The notes under the pieces are model-generated. The model was not told the origin of the DNA and made no database searches. It saw only the letters and a program-made list of their open reading frames with translations. A DNA stretch of 64,000 nucleotides. Source: Agarivorans albus (GTDB lineage: Bacteria; Pseudomonadota; Gammaproteobacteria; Enterobacterales; Celerinatantimonadaceae). Positions 18,586 to 27,339 of the stretch are shown here, piece after piece. Made by a program: the position numbers and the translations under genes. Each line of letters opens with the position of its first letter. The first letter of the stretch is position 1. Location: contig NZ_AP023032.1 in assembly GCF_019670105.1 (NCBI RefSeq), positions 1,792,972 to 1,856,971 of the forward strand, given 5' to 3'.

Positions 18586-20128
18586 ACGCTTGGCCTCCTT
18601 GCTCGCTATCGTTATGGACAAATCCACCGGCAATCCATTTGCCAATTTCTTCGATATTGGTTTGCTCGGTATGCACCGCCGCAGAAAGTTGTCCCTCGTA
18701 TAAGGCGGCAATGCGATCGGAGATCATAAACAGCTCATCGATGTCCTCTGACACCACCAAAATGGCAGCACCTTTATCACGAAGTTCAATCAGTTGGCGA
18801 TGAATTGCGCTGGCTGCGCCAATGTCTACGCCCCAGGTCGGGTGAGCGCAAATCAAAATTTCTGGATTTTGGTCTACTTCTCTACCAATAATAAATTTTT
18901 GTAGGTTACCGCCCGATAGGCTCTTAGCTTGGGCGTGAGCGTTATGACACTTAACGTCATTTCGATGAATAATGGTTTTGGCGAGCTCCACCACTTTGTG
19001 CGGCAAAATTAGCCCTTTGCTTACCAAGCCTTTGCGCGCGCTGGTAAGCAAGGTATTGTCGGCCAAACTCATCTCTGGCACCGCGCCTTGGCCTAAACGG
19101 TCGGTGGGTACATAGCTCATACCTAGCAAGCGGCGCTCGCCAGCATGTAATTTACCCACTTTGCGTTTACCAATTAAAATGTTGTCGGCTGCCGCGCGAG
19201 TATCTTCGCCGCTAAGTGCTTCGAGTAAATCTTCTTGGCCATTACCAGCAACCCCGGCAATACCTAAAATTTCGCCGCGATGCAGACTTAAGTTCACCTT
19301 ATTTAGGCCTGTACCGAAGGGATTGGTGGGTGGCACGCTCAAATTATTCACTACCATTAACTCGTCTGAGCCAATGCGTTTTTGGTAGCGTTCCGATAGT
19401 TGGGTATCGCTACCAACCATCATGCCAGCAATTGATTCTGGCGTTTCTTGTGAAGGAATACATTCTCCACTCACTTTACCGCCACGTAATATAACGGCGC
19501 GGTCACACAGCTCGGTCACTTCTTTTAGCTTGTGGCTAATAAACAAAATACTGCAGCCCTGGCTTGCCAAGGTGCGTAATACTTTAAACAAACCGGCCAC
19601 TTCTTGGGGGGTGAGTACCGAGGTGGGCTCATCTAAAATCAGCAGTTTTACGTCTTGAATTAAGCAACGCAAAATTTCAAGCCGCTGGCGCTCGCCAATG
19701 CTTAGGTTATGCACGTAACGGTCGGGCTCAACCTTTAGCTCGTAGGCATTGCTTAGCTCAACGATCTTTGCTCGCAGCGCTGCGGCATCTTTAACTACAC
19801 CAGCATCTAAGCTTAACGCTATGTTCTCTTGCACGGTGAGAGTTTCAAATACCGAGAAATGCTGAAACACCATGCCAATGCCCATGGCTCTGGCCATGTT
19901 AGGCGAGCGTATTAATTGCTCTTTCCCTTTCCATAGTAGGCCGCCTTCGTCGGGCTGAATCACTCCGTAGATCATTTTGACCAGGGTGGATTTCCCTGCG
20001 CCATTTTCACCTAGTAGCGCCAAGATTTCTCCTTCGGCTAAGTCTAGGCTTACTTTGTCGTTGGCAATTACACCGGGGTAACGTTTTGTCACTCGCCATA
20101 ACGACAACAAGCTTTGCTCTGGTTTCAT
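18578..20128 (-). CDS. BMP-type nucleoside ABC transporter, ATPase with two ABC domains
   Basis: 516 residues in the sugar/nucleoside-importer layout of two tandem ATPase domains (NupO/YufO type). First domain: Walker A GENGAGKST at 40-48, signature LSIGERQRLEI, Walker B LLILDEPTSVL. Second domain: degenerate Walker A GVAGNGQEDLLEAL, signature LSGGNLQKFIIGREV, and LICAHPTWGVDIGA in place of a normal Walker B, as is typical. First gene of the operon; the operator-like repeat at 20183-20200 is 55 bases upstream. Nucleosides (purine) are the probable cargo. Confidence 0.92.
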   Translation of the reverse strand: MKPEQSLLSLWRVTKRYPGVIANDKVSLDLAEGEILALLGENGAGKSTLVKMIYGVIQPDEGGLLWKGKEQLIRSPNMARAMGIGMVFQHFSVFETLTVQENIALSLDAGVVKDAAALRAKIVELSNAYELKVEPDRYVHNLSIGERQRLEILRCLIQDVKLLILDEPTSVLTPQEVAGLFKVLRTLASQGCSILFISHKLKEVTELCDRAVILRGGKVSGECIPSQETPESIAGMMVGSDTQLSERYQKRIGSDELMVVNNLSVPPTNPFGTGLNKVNLSLHRGEILGIAGVAGNGQEDLLEALSGEDTRAAADNILIGKRKVGKLHAGERRLLGMSYVPTDRLGQGAVPEMSLADNTLLTSARKGLVSKGLILPHKVVELAKTIIHRNDVKCHNAHAQAKSLSGGNLQKFIIGREVDQNPEILICAHPTWGVDIGAASAIHRQLIELRDKGAAILVVSEDIDELFMISDRIAALYEGQLSAAVHTEQTNIEEIGKWIAGGFVHNDSEQGGQAYA

Positions 20129-20182
20129 TTTGCGTCCATTCGTTTATGCATTCTATCCGCTTGGCTGGTCTTACTGCATAAA

Positions 20183-20200
20183 TCTGACCAACTGTTCAAG
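20183..20200. promoter_or_regulatory. Candidate RutR-type operator between the ABC operon and the TetR gene
   Basis: TCTGACCA-AC-TGTTCAAG, left arm perfect and right arm partly conserved. It lies in the divergent region between the ATPase (start 20128) and the TetR gene (start 20406), so it could control both. Confidence 0.55.
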
Positions 20201-20405
20201 TTAAGCGCTGTAGCTAATAAGTTGCAATTGTTGGTTTTTTGTTGTGCTTTGATGGTGCGAAGTATGGCAAGTTTTGGCGCGTTATGGTGCGTTTATCGCT
20301 ATTTTTAGTAAAGCAAACTTAGTGCTAGTGATTTATAAATTAATCATTAATAATACTTTGGTATAAAGTTTCGGCATTAAAGTTCAACAGGGAGAGTGGG
20401 TTAGC

Positions 20406-21035
20406 ATGGCTAAAGCTACGGCAGGTCAAAGTGGCGCAATTAGAAAAAAGAATGAACGGCTTATTCTTAAAGCGGCAACCAATGAATTTGTGAAACACGG
20501 TTACCAAGGCACTTCCTTACAAGCCATTGCCGATAGAGCCGAGTTGCCCAAGGCTAACATCCTGTATTACTTCAAATCCAAACAAGGCCTATACAAAACC
20601 TTGCTCGAAGATATTGTAGACATGTGGAACGATGCCTTTGAAAACACCACCGCTAACGATGACCCCGAGCAAGCAATTAGCGCTTATATTCGCTCTAAAA
20701 TGCGTTACAGCCGCAGCCACCCTAAAAGTTCTCGGATCTTTGCTATGGAAATTATCCAAGGTGCACCTAACCTAAAGGGCAACTTGCAATTTCCGGTTGT
20801 AGATTGGACTAAAAACAAATGTAGCTTGATTCAAGCTTGGGTCGACCAAGGAAAAATTGCAGCTATAGAACCTTTATACCTGCTGTTTTTGATTTGGGGT
20901 GCTACTCAATTTTACGCCGATTTTGATACCGAGATTAGAATGATCAACGGTAAAACCTTAAGCGCAGAAGAGTTTGCCAAAGCCGAGCAAAACGTGATTG
21001 ATATAGTTATTCGCGGGATTGGCTTAAAAAGCTAA
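20406..21035 (+). CDS. RutR-like TetR-family transcriptional regulator
   Basis: 209 residues. N-terminal HTH (about 20-65) with TSLQAIADRAELPKANILYYFKSKQGLY, and a C-terminal ligand domain that follows E. coli RutR along its length: YSRSHPKSSRIFAMEIIQGAP and LLFLIWGATQFYADFDTEI are close to the equivalent RutR segments. RutR senses uracil/thymine and controls pyrimidine and purine genes. Here it stands between the nucleoside transporter operon and the deaminase/allantoinase pair, and RutR-like operators lie near all four units. Ligand unknown; a purine is plausible. GGGAG before the ATG. Confidence 0.85.
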   Translation: MAKATAGQSGAIRKKNERLILKAATNEFVKHGYQGTSLQAIADRAELPKANILYYFKSKQGLYKTLLEDIVDMWNDAFENTTANDDPEQAISAYIRSKMRYSRSHPKSSRIFAMEIIQGAPNLKGNLQFPVVDWTKNKCSLIQAWVDQGKIAAIEPLYLLFLIWGATQFYADFDTEIRMINGKTLSAEEFAKAEQNVIDIVIRGIGLKS

Positions 21036-21042
21036 AACAAAA

Positions 21043-21060
21043 GCTGAGTGCTTGGTCAGA
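21043..21060. promoter_or_regulatory. Candidate RutR-type operator upstream of the deaminase gene
   Basis: GCTGAGTG-CT-TGGTCAGA: right arm perfect, left arm keeps CTGA. It lies eight bases past the TetR stop and 49 bases before the deaminase ATG. The weakest of the four sites. Confidence 0.45.
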
Positions 21061-21108
21061 TTTTTGCTTATGCTTTAGCTACTACGCTAACAGGACAAGC
21101 ACTAAGTA

Positions 21109-22521
21109 ATGTCGCCACTCTCTAATCAAGCTCAAACTAGTTCAGCTATACCAGCAAGCCAAACCACTTGGATTAAAAATCCTTTAGACGTATTTAGCGG
21201 AGCTATCAGCGGCCCCGATGCCGAGCGTGATTTACGCGGTGGCATTGTGATTCAAGGAAGCCAAATAATTGAATGTATTGCAGCAGGGCAGCAGCCGGTT
21301 ACAGCAGTAGATCAACAGCTCGATGCCAGCGATATGGTGTTACTGCCTGGCTTAATAAATACCCATCACCACTTTTATCAAACCCTTACACGCTGCTTAC
21401 CGGCTGCAATTAATCAGCCGTTATTTCCTTGGTTACAAACACTTTACCCAGTATGGGCTGGCCTTACTGCTAAGCACATCGAAGTTGCCACAGAGATTGC
21501 TTGTTGGGAGCTAATGTTGAGCGGCGCGACAACGGTGGCCGATCATCACTATGTATTTAACCATGCCTTAAGCGAGGCGATAGATATTCAAGCCGAGGTA
21601 GTAGGGCGCTTGGGAGTGCGGGCAACCTTAACCCGCGGCAGTATGAGTTTGTCACAAAAAGACGGCGGCTTGCCGCCAGACTCTGTAGTGCAAACCGAGC
21701 AGCAAATTCTTGATGATAGCCTGCGTTTAATTAAGCGCTATCACAGTGCTGAACAAGGCAGCATGCTTAACTTGGCGCTTGCGCCATGCTCACCTTTTTC
21801 GGTGACCGAATCGCTAATGTGCGACACCGCCACGTTAGCCAAAGAGCAAGGTGTACGACTGCATACTCACCTTGGTGAAACCATTGATGAAAACGACTTT
21901 TGTTTGAGAACGCTAGGCATGCGACCGGTAGACTATTTGGAGCATTGTGGGTGGCTAGGGCCACAAACGTGGTTAGCCCATGGCATTCACTTTGACCAAA
22001 CTGAAATTCAACGTTTAGGTGCTGCACAAGTTGGAATAGCACATTGCCCAACCTCTAACATGGTGCTGGCATCGGGCATTTGCCCCACCTTAGACTTAGC
22101 CAAAGCCGGTTGTAAGCTAGGCATGGCGGTAGACGGTTCAGCCTCTAACGATAGCTCTAATATGATTCAAGAGTTACGCCATTCATTAATGCAGCAGCGC
22201 TTGCGTTATCGCGCCGATCAAATCACTCACCAGCAAGTGCTTAATTGGGCAAGCCAAGGCAGCGCCGCGGCATTGGGGCGCGATGATATTGGCGTTTTGG
22301 CGCCAGGTAAGCAGGCAGACATTGGTTTGTATAAGTTAGATGGCCTTAATTTTTCGGGTGCTCACGACCCATTAGCCGCTTTGATTTTATGTGGAGCAAG
22401 CCAAGTGAGCACACTGATGGTAGCGGGTAAGTGGATTATTGAAGACGCTGATGAAACCCGCGCCCAGCTAGAACAACTAAAATTACAGCATCACCAATTA
22501 GCCATTCAATTGGTGAACTAA
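21109..22521 (+). CDS. 8-oxoguanine deaminase-like amidohydrolase
   Basis: Zinc hydrolase of the amidohydrolase superfamily, 470 residues. Metal site: HxH in NTHHHFYQTLTR (His86 and His88), His in HTHLGET, His in LAHGIHFD, and Asp in AVDGSASNDSSNM. NTHHHFYQTLTR and DGSASNDSSNM are characteristic of the 8-oxoguanine deaminase/atrazine chlorohydrolase-like (TrzN/guanine deaminase) group, acting on 8-oxoguanine or guanine to give urate or xanthine. Followed after eight bases by an allantoinase, so it supplies the purine-to-allantoin route. Guanine deaminase is the main alternative. Confidence 0.85.
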   Translation: MSPLSNQAQTSSAIPASQTTWIKNPLDVFSGAISGPDAERDLRGGIVIQGSQIIECIAAGQQPVTAVDQQLDASDMVLLPGLINTHHHFYQTLTRCLPAAINQPLFPWLQTLYPVWAGLTAKHIEVATEIACWELMLSGATTVADHHYVFNHALSEAIDIQAEVVGRLGVRATLTRGSMSLSQKDGGLPPDSVVQTEQQILDDSLRLIKRYHSAEQGSMLNLALAPCSPFSVTESLMCDTATLAKEQGVRLHTHLGETIDENDFCLRTLGMRPVDYLEHCGWLGPQTWLAHGIHFDQTEIQRLGAAQVGIAHCPTSNMVLASGICPTLDLAKAGCKLGMAVDGSASNDSSNMIQELRHSLMQQRLRYRADQITHQQVLNWASQGSAAALGRDDIGVLAPGKQADIGLYKLDGLNFSGAHDPLAALILCGASQVSTLMVAGKWIIEDADETRAQLEQLKLQHHQLAIQLVN

Positions 22522-22529
22522 GGATAACT

Positions 22530-23432
22530 ATGAGCAACAATAACTACCCTCGAGATTTATTCGGTTACGGCCAAAACCCGCCCAAAGCAAACTGGCCAAA
22601 TAAAGCCAAAGTTGCCCTGCAATTTGTGGTTAATTATGAAGAGGGGGGCGAAAACTGCGTATTACATGGTGATAGTCATTCCGAGAAGTTTTTATCGGAA
22701 ATAGTTGGGGCAGAGGCATATCCCGATCGCCATATGAGTATGGAATCCATATACGAGTATGGTAGCCGAGCAGGTTTTTGGCGCTTGCATCGTTTGTTTG
22801 TGAGCCAAGGGATCCCAGTAACCGTGTTTGCCGTTGCTATGGCCTTGCAGCGCAACCCGGAAGCGGTAAAAGCTATGTTAGATGCCAACTGGGAAATTGC
22901 CAGCCATGGTTTAAGATGGATTCACTATCAAGATTTTAGCGAGCAGCAAGAGCGTGAACACATAGAGCAAGCCATTGCTATTCATCAACAAACTACTGGC
23001 TCGAAACCTAAAGGCTGGTATACCGGCCGCACCAGTCCGCATACCCTAAAGTTAATTGCCGAGCGTGACGATATTCTCTATTGCGCTGATAGTTACGCCG
23101 ACGACTTACCCTATTGGGACAACAACTACAGCAAACCCTTGTTAATGGTGCCCTATACCCTAGACACCAACGACATGCGCTTTGCTACCCCACAGGGCTT
23201 TAACAGCGGCGAGCAATTTTACCAATATTTAAAAGATGCTTTTGATGTGTTGTATTTTGAAGGTGAAACCACACCCAAAATGCTTAGCATTGGCTTGCAC
23301 TGCCGCATAATAGGCCGCCCAGCAAGGTTTGCTGCTTTACAGCGTTTTATTCAATATACCCAGCAATTTGAAGGTGTTTGGTATGCCACCAGAGAGCAAA
23401 TTGCAGAGCATTGGGTGAAGGAAAAGCTTTAA
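22530..23432 (+). CDS. puuE: Allantoinase PuuE (polysaccharide-deacetylase fold)
   Basis: Opens the hydantoin ring of allantoin to allantoate. 300 residues of the PuuE type: NYPRDLFGYGQNPPKANWP, VNYEEGGENCVLHGD, and EAYPDRHMSMESIYEYGSRAGFWRL are the diagnostic N-terminal blocks, with ASHGLRWI, GWYTGRTSPHT and LHCRIIGRPAR later. AAGGATAAC precedes the ATG, eight bases after the deaminase stop, so the two are an operon. Urate oxidase and xanthine dehydrogenase are not in this window. Confidence 0.93.
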   Translation: MSNNNYPRDLFGYGQNPPKANWPNKAKVALQFVVNYEEGGENCVLHGDSHSEKFLSEIVGAEAYPDRHMSMESIYEYGSRAGFWRLHRLFVSQGIPVTVFAVAMALQRNPEAVKAMLDANWEIASHGLRWIHYQDFSEQQEREHIEQAIAIHQQTTGSKPKGWYTGRTSPHTLKLIAERDDILYCADSYADDLPYWDNNYSKPLLMVPYTLDTNDMRFATPQGFNSGEQFYQYLKDAFDVLYFEGETTPKMLSIGLHCRIIGRPARFAALQRFIQYTQQFEGVWYATREQIAEHWVKEKL

Positions 23433-23444
23433 GGTCATGGCGTT

Positions 23445-23478
23445 CATTAGAACTCTGGCATTAACCTGAGCTCTAATG
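23445..23478. terminator. Stem-loop between convergent genes
   Basis: CATTAGAACTC (23445-23455) pairs with GAGCTCTAATG (23468-23478) apart from one position, around a 12-base loop. It lies between the converging puuE and DUF6765 genes. There is no clear U-run on either strand, so termination is only a guess. Confidence 0.4.
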
Positions 23479-23502
23479 AGGAGTGGTTGGAAAGGATATT
23501 TG

Positions 23503-24942
23503 TTAGCAATGTTCAAAAAGTTGGGTTACCTCTTCAGACAGTGCGCTGGTTTGTTGAGACCAAGAACCTGTAAATTTGTAGATATTGTGCGTATCTAAGT
23601 AGCTTTTAACAAAATGAAAATGATAGTCTGCTGCGATTTGGAACAAATATAAATCACTGTTTACATTTACGTATAATTTACCATAACGGTCTAATCGTTT
23701 GGTTCCCTCTATTAGCCCATTAAGCACTGCATTTTCATGCGGTTCGGCTACTACATCTATGTCGGAGGTGGGGCCCTCTTCGAAGATCTCCTTCCAAGCG
23801 TCAGCAGATACTTTACGGCCAGCGACCCATTTTTCTTTTTCTAGTTTATAAGGTGTTTCTATAGCTTTTTGAGCTTTATGTAGTTGTTCTTGCATTACTT
23901 GGTCAAAGACAATTTTGCCATTTCCGTTAGCTTGATTAAATAAACTAGTGAGCTCTAACCAAGCTGCTAAGTATTCTTTACGGTTATCTCGCTGGGTGAC
24001 TTGATGGGGAGAAGCCCAGCAAGGCTTATACTCAAATTTTACAAAACTGAAATCTGGCATGTGGCCCATCCAACCATGTCCTAGATATGAAGAGCCATTA
24101 GGAACCGCTTCAAAATTTTTATTTCCTAATTTGCTTGTTGATGAGAGTACTTTGTTTTTCCATCCAGACTTGCCGTCATTATAGTTAATTGATTGCCTAC
24201 CGTATCCCATCTCTGATGGTTTCCATGAGTCCGGGTCATAGTTCACATCCCAATAAGTATTCATTACATTGCTCACGCCACAAAAATCTTGATGAGCCCA
24301 TGTATCAGCGATCACATGTGCGCGAATACCTAACAGAATTAGTTTAAATCTGTTTAGGCAATCTTCCTTGTTTTTAAGTATCTCTTGTCCGCCAACAGCG
24401 TAATTAAGGATGGCCTCAAGCCTGTCATTGTTAGTGGCGCATTCAATAGCATCGAGAAGTAATTGGCGGGATAGCGCACTTTGAGGTCGATTTAGCAGCT
24501 TGCCATATTTAAGGTCTTCAACCGTGTTTGGATTGTACTTTTTAAGTATACTTTTCCCCTGGTTGGTATCACGAACTTGGAACTCTGGCAATTGGCTCGC
24601 CACTGGGGCCCCATGAATCATCTCTTGGCTTGGAGTATTTGGTGGGCAGTCATAGTTACCTGGGGTGAAATGGTAAGAGCACCATAAACCATCTTCTGGT
24701 GATAAGCCTGATCCTAGCAGCCCTCCTTGATAGGTATATCGAGGGTATTCAAGTTGAGCCACAATATTGTAGTTATCTGATTTTGTGTCGTCGGTCACTA
24801 GTTCCCAGTATGCCGCGTAGGTTTGTTCGCTAAAAAAATCGATGAAATTGGCCGCTTTTGCGATTAAAGTGGCCTCATCTCGATTGAACCCACCCGTTTT
24901 AGCTGAGTAATATGTTCCGTAGTAATGAAAGTCTTGGTCCAT
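23503..24942 (-). CDS. DUF6765-family protein
   Basis: 479 residues, no signal peptide. The N-terminus MDQDFHYYGTYYSAKTGGF and the block IRAHVIADTWAHQDFCG (His209, Asp213, His217) are typical of DUF6765, a family of unknown function whose spaced His/Asp residues look like a metal-dependent hydrolase site (phospholipase C or HD-like). Ten or so Cys residues are scattered. It is the last gene of a four-gene minus-strand set: regulator, PatG-like protease, 49-residue peptide, then this gene, after a hairpin terminator. Read-through or its own promoter would be needed to express it. A role in processing or handling the peptide is speculation. Confidence 0.75.
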   Translation of the reverse strand: MDQDFHYYGTYYSAKTGGFNRDEATLIAKAANFIDFFSEQTYAAYWELVTDDTKSDNYNIVAQLEYPRYTYQGGLLGSGLSPEDGLWCSYHFTPGNYDCPPNTPSQEMIHGAPVASQLPEFQVRDTNQGKSILKKYNPNTVEDLKYGKLLNRPQSALSRQLLLDAIECATNNDRLEAILNYAVGGQEILKNKEDCLNRFKLILLGIRAHVIADTWAHQDFCGVSNVMNTYWDVNYDPDSWKPSEMGYGRQSINYNDGKSGWKNKVLSSTSKLGNKNFEAVPNGSSYLGHGWMGHMPDFSFVKFEYKPCWASPHQVTQRDNRKEYLAAWLELTSLFNQANGNGKIVFDQVMQEQLHKAQKAIETPYKLEKEKWVAGRKVSADAWKEIFEEGPTSDIDVVAEPHENAVLNGLIEGTKRLDRYGKLYVNVNSDLYLFQIAADYHFHFVKSYLDTHNIYKFTGSWSQQTSALSEEVTQLFEHC

Positions 24943-24969
24943 GATCTTGCCTTATTTTTATGAGAATTA

Positions 24970-25005
24970 ATAAAGAAAAAGCGCATAGAGCTTACTCTAT
25001 GCGCT
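24970..25005 (-). terminator. Strong hairpin terminator after the 49-residue peptide gene
   Basis: AGCGCATAGAG (24980-24990) pairs perfectly with CTCTATGCGCT (24995-25005) around a four-base loop. On the minus strand TTTTTCTTT follows. It begins eight bases past the peptide stop, so the peptide can be made in excess of the DUF6765 protein. Confidence 0.88.
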
Positions 25006-25012
25006 AAAGTGC

Positions 25013-25162
25013 TTAGCTCAATACGCCATTAAGAGCGCCTTGGCCTGCTTTTTTCAGTACATCTAATACACCGCCCCAAAATGCTGGGTTTACGCCGGCA
25101 GCTTTTGCTTCAGCGATACGGTTAGAGCGGTCTACACTTTGAGCTTGAATTGGCATTTTCAT
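25013..25162 (-). CDS. Small peptide, 49 residues; possible RiPP/bacteriocin-like precursor
   Basis: Start ATG at 25162 with AAGGA seven bases upstream; stop at 25013-25015. The sequence opens MKMPIQAQSVDRSN, continues RIAEAKAAGVNPAFW, then a GG pair at residues 30-31 and the tail VLDVLKKAGQGALNGVLS. The first part looks like a hydrophilic leader; the last 20 residues form a Gly/Leu/Val-rich amphipathic helix like many membrane-active peptides. There is no Cys and only one tail residue (Ser49) with a side-chain hydroxyl, so lanthionine-type chemistry is unlikely; proteolysis or head-to-tail joining would fit better. It lies 81 bases after the PatG-like protease gene on the same strand, and two small hairpins (25192-25199 region and 25209-25223) sit in its leader. 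Substrate status is inferred from context. Confidence 0.7.
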   Translation of the reverse strand: MKMPIQAQSVDRSNRIAEAKAAGVNPAFWGGVLDVLKKAGQGALNGVLS

Positions 25163-25243
25163 AATAATTTCCTTTTACTAGTTAGTTGGGGGAGTCCCCG
25201 GTACATACCGTCAAACATTGACGATAATTTGGTTCTGCAATCA

Positions 25244-27190
25244 TTAGTAGGCATGCCAGCTGCGCAGCGTTCCAACGGTTACAGGGATTAGGTCACTCAC
25301 GTCTACTGTGTAGCGGTATAGTTTGCGAGCATTGGTGAGGCGTTCATTAGGGTTGAAGAATTCTAAAACTACATCCCAGCAATCAGAGTCTGGACGGCAA
25401 ACAGGACTTGGTTCAGCGCTAATTTTACTTAGAACTAAATGTTGGCTGAATGCATCATCAAAGATCTCTTTCATCTGATAAGCATTTGTTGCAGCGTAAT
25501 TAATCGCTCGCTCTTGAGAGGCTCGACCTAGGTTTCGCAGCTCGTAGTACACGCGATTTAAGAAGTTACATAACAGGGTACTTTGCTCTTCATTACCAGA
25601 GGCGCTGCCAAGTACCTCTTTTGCTAGGGCGTCTGAGCTCCAGTTAAACATGCCGCGTAATACAGGAGAAATTTTCGGAATAACTTGGCCGTTAAATAAT
25701 CGAGTCTCACCAGAAACGACGCCTGCAATTGAAACCCGTTCAATGCCTTGAGTTTCTTGTTCATTAAGAAATTGAACGAGGCGGGCGTATTGAATAACGG
25801 CAAATTGATTGTCAGGTTCAACGGCATAAACAGGAATACCATCAATCTTAAGCAGCCAAATTAGTGCGTTTGATTGCTCTGCGTTATCGCCGTCATTGAG
25901 ATGCTTTGCCATCTCAATGGGATCAAAGGGGTGACCTTTTTTACTTCCCATCACTTGTGTGAAGTAATCTAGCCTAGCTTCTGTTCCAAAGTCATACCCC
26001 AAGGTGCCAACAATAAAGATTTTGTCTTGGGAGGCGGCCACTCTGGGGTCGCTGCTGGAACAAGGACTTATCTCTTGAGTACTGACTTGAGAAGGCGTTT
26101 GGTGTACGTTTATTTGAGGAGCTGAATCTGCCACTGATGGCAGCTGAAGGCCTACAGGTTGGCTTAGCTCTGCCGAGACTGGGCTTTCAGTATTGCTTGA
26201 ACTTGCAGGAATTATGGGTTCATCAATCGCAGTTTGTGCAGGGAGTACTGCTGCATCTGTTTGGTTATTGCTTTGAGTATCAGACATGGGTAGGTACCTT
26301 TGGTTTTGTTGTTGAGGTTTAGTGAGTAACTCCTGCTTAACCCTTTCTAGTACTGCAGGAATGTGAAGTTTTCGGTAGGTGCTTTTGGATTTCTCATCTG
26401 CACCAGAACAAATAACGCTGGCACTATCTATCAGTATCTCTTTGGTTTTTTTTACCGAGTTTGGGCTGAGGTTAGATAAGCCAAGTGCAGATTGAATTAA
26501 GGCTGCGGTTGCGCTAACAACAGGTGTTGAGAAACTGCTTCCCGATATGACGCTGATTGAGCCTTGGTTTTTTGCTACAGGCATATTTACACCCGAAGCA
26601 AGCAACATTTTGGTTTTTAGCTTGGTGCCATGGTTGTTAAACGGTGCTGGGTTGCCTTTTTCGTCACAGGCCCCAACTGCGAGCACATAATCTAGAGAGG
26701 CCGGAAGCGATTCGGTATTTTTGGCGTCGTTACCCACTGCTGCAACGATTAATATCCCCTGTTTTTTGCAGCGCTGAACCGCATTACGCAGTTCCTGTGA
26801 GCCTAAACCATTTAGCGAGGGGGTTGCTCCGCTCACGTTTACAATGTTACAGCCATCGCTCGCTGCTTTATTTATTGCGTTGGCTAAGGTGATTTCTGAG
26901 CAGCCAATAGGGTTACCTGATTTATCCTCACTAAATACTGGGTAGCTTAATATGGTGGCTTTTGGTGTTAGCCCAATGGCTTTACCAGCTATTAAACTCG
27001 CGACTGCTGTACCATGAATGGAGTTATTTGGGGCTGATTGGCATATGGTTGCTTCATCAAATAGTTGGTGGTTTGAATCAATCGAGCCATCTATTATCGC
27101 AATCTTGATACCTTCTCCATTGTTACCTATATTCTGCAGTTGCTCGAGGCTATTAGCACTGGGCTTAGAGGCTGTTATTCCCTGACTCAT
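25244..27190 (-). CDS. PatA/PatG-like subtilisin-family peptide-maturation protease
   Basis: 648 residues, cytoplasmic (no signal peptide). Residues 25-235 are an S8 subtilase domain with intact triad: Asp34 (AIIDGSID), His59 (IHGTAVASLIAG), Ser219 (GSSFSTPVV), and oxyanion Asn154. A Gln/Ser/Pro-rich linker (about 285-385) joins it to a C-terminal domain (about 388-648) starting KIFIVGTLGYDFGTEARLDYF, with GIERVSIAGVVSGETRLFNG and ISPVLRGMFNWS. That domain matches the conserved C-terminal region of the cyanobactin maturases PatA/PatG, which cleave and macrocyclise precursor peptides. No YcaO cyclodehydratase, prenyltransferase or oxidase genes are nearby, so this is not a standard cyanobactin cluster. 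The 49-residue gene just downstream is the obvious candidate substrate. Confidence 0.85.
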   Translation of the reverse strand: MSQGITASKPSANSLEQLQNIGNNGEGIKIAIIDGSIDSNHQLFDEATICQSAPNNSIHGTAVASLIAGKAIGLTPKATILSYPVFSEDKSGNPIGCSEITLANAINKAASDGCNIVNVSGATPSLNGLGSQELRNAVQRCKKQGILIVAAVGNDAKNTESLPASLDYVLAVGACDEKGNPAPFNNHGTKLKTKMLLASGVNMPVAKNQGSISVISGSSFSTPVVSATAALIQSALGLSNLSPNSVKKTKEILIDSASVICSGADEKSKSTYRKLHIPAVLERVKQELLTKPQQQNQRYLPMSDTQSNNQTDAAVLPAQTAIDEPIIPASSSNTESPVSAELSQPVGLQLPSVADSAPQINVHQTPSQVSTQEISPCSSSDPRVAASQDKIFIVGTLGYDFGTEARLDYFTQVMGSKKGHPFDPIEMAKHLNDGDNAEQSNALIWLLKIDGIPVYAVEPDNQFAVIQYARLVQFLNEQETQGIERVSIAGVVSGETRLFNGQVIPKISPVLRGMFNWSSDALAKEVLGSASGNEEQSTLLCNFLNRVYYELRNLGRASQERAINYAATNAYQMKEIFDDAFSQHLVLSKISAEPSPVCRPDSDCWDVVLEFFNPNERLTNARKLYRYTVDVSDLIPVTVGTLRSWHAY

Positions 27191-27295
27191 TTTCTTATCC
27201 TTTCACCAAGGTTGAGTGTTTTTTGTACTCAAGATTTATTGATAGATTAGTGAGTAAATTGAGGGGGCTCAATGTCAGGTTGGCGTCAGTTTAAG

Positions 27296-27324
27296 GTCAC
27301 CTTGGTATCAAGTTACAAGGTGAC
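27296..27324. promoter_or_regulatory. Inverted repeat between regulator and protease genes
   Basis: GTCACCTTG (27296-27304) pairs with CAAGGTGAC (27316-27324) around an 11-base spacer, 106 bases before the protease ATG. No T-run, so it could be an operator for the neighbouring XRE regulator or an mRNA hairpin. Confidence 0.45.
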
Positions 27325-27339
27325 TTCAATGACTTTTGA

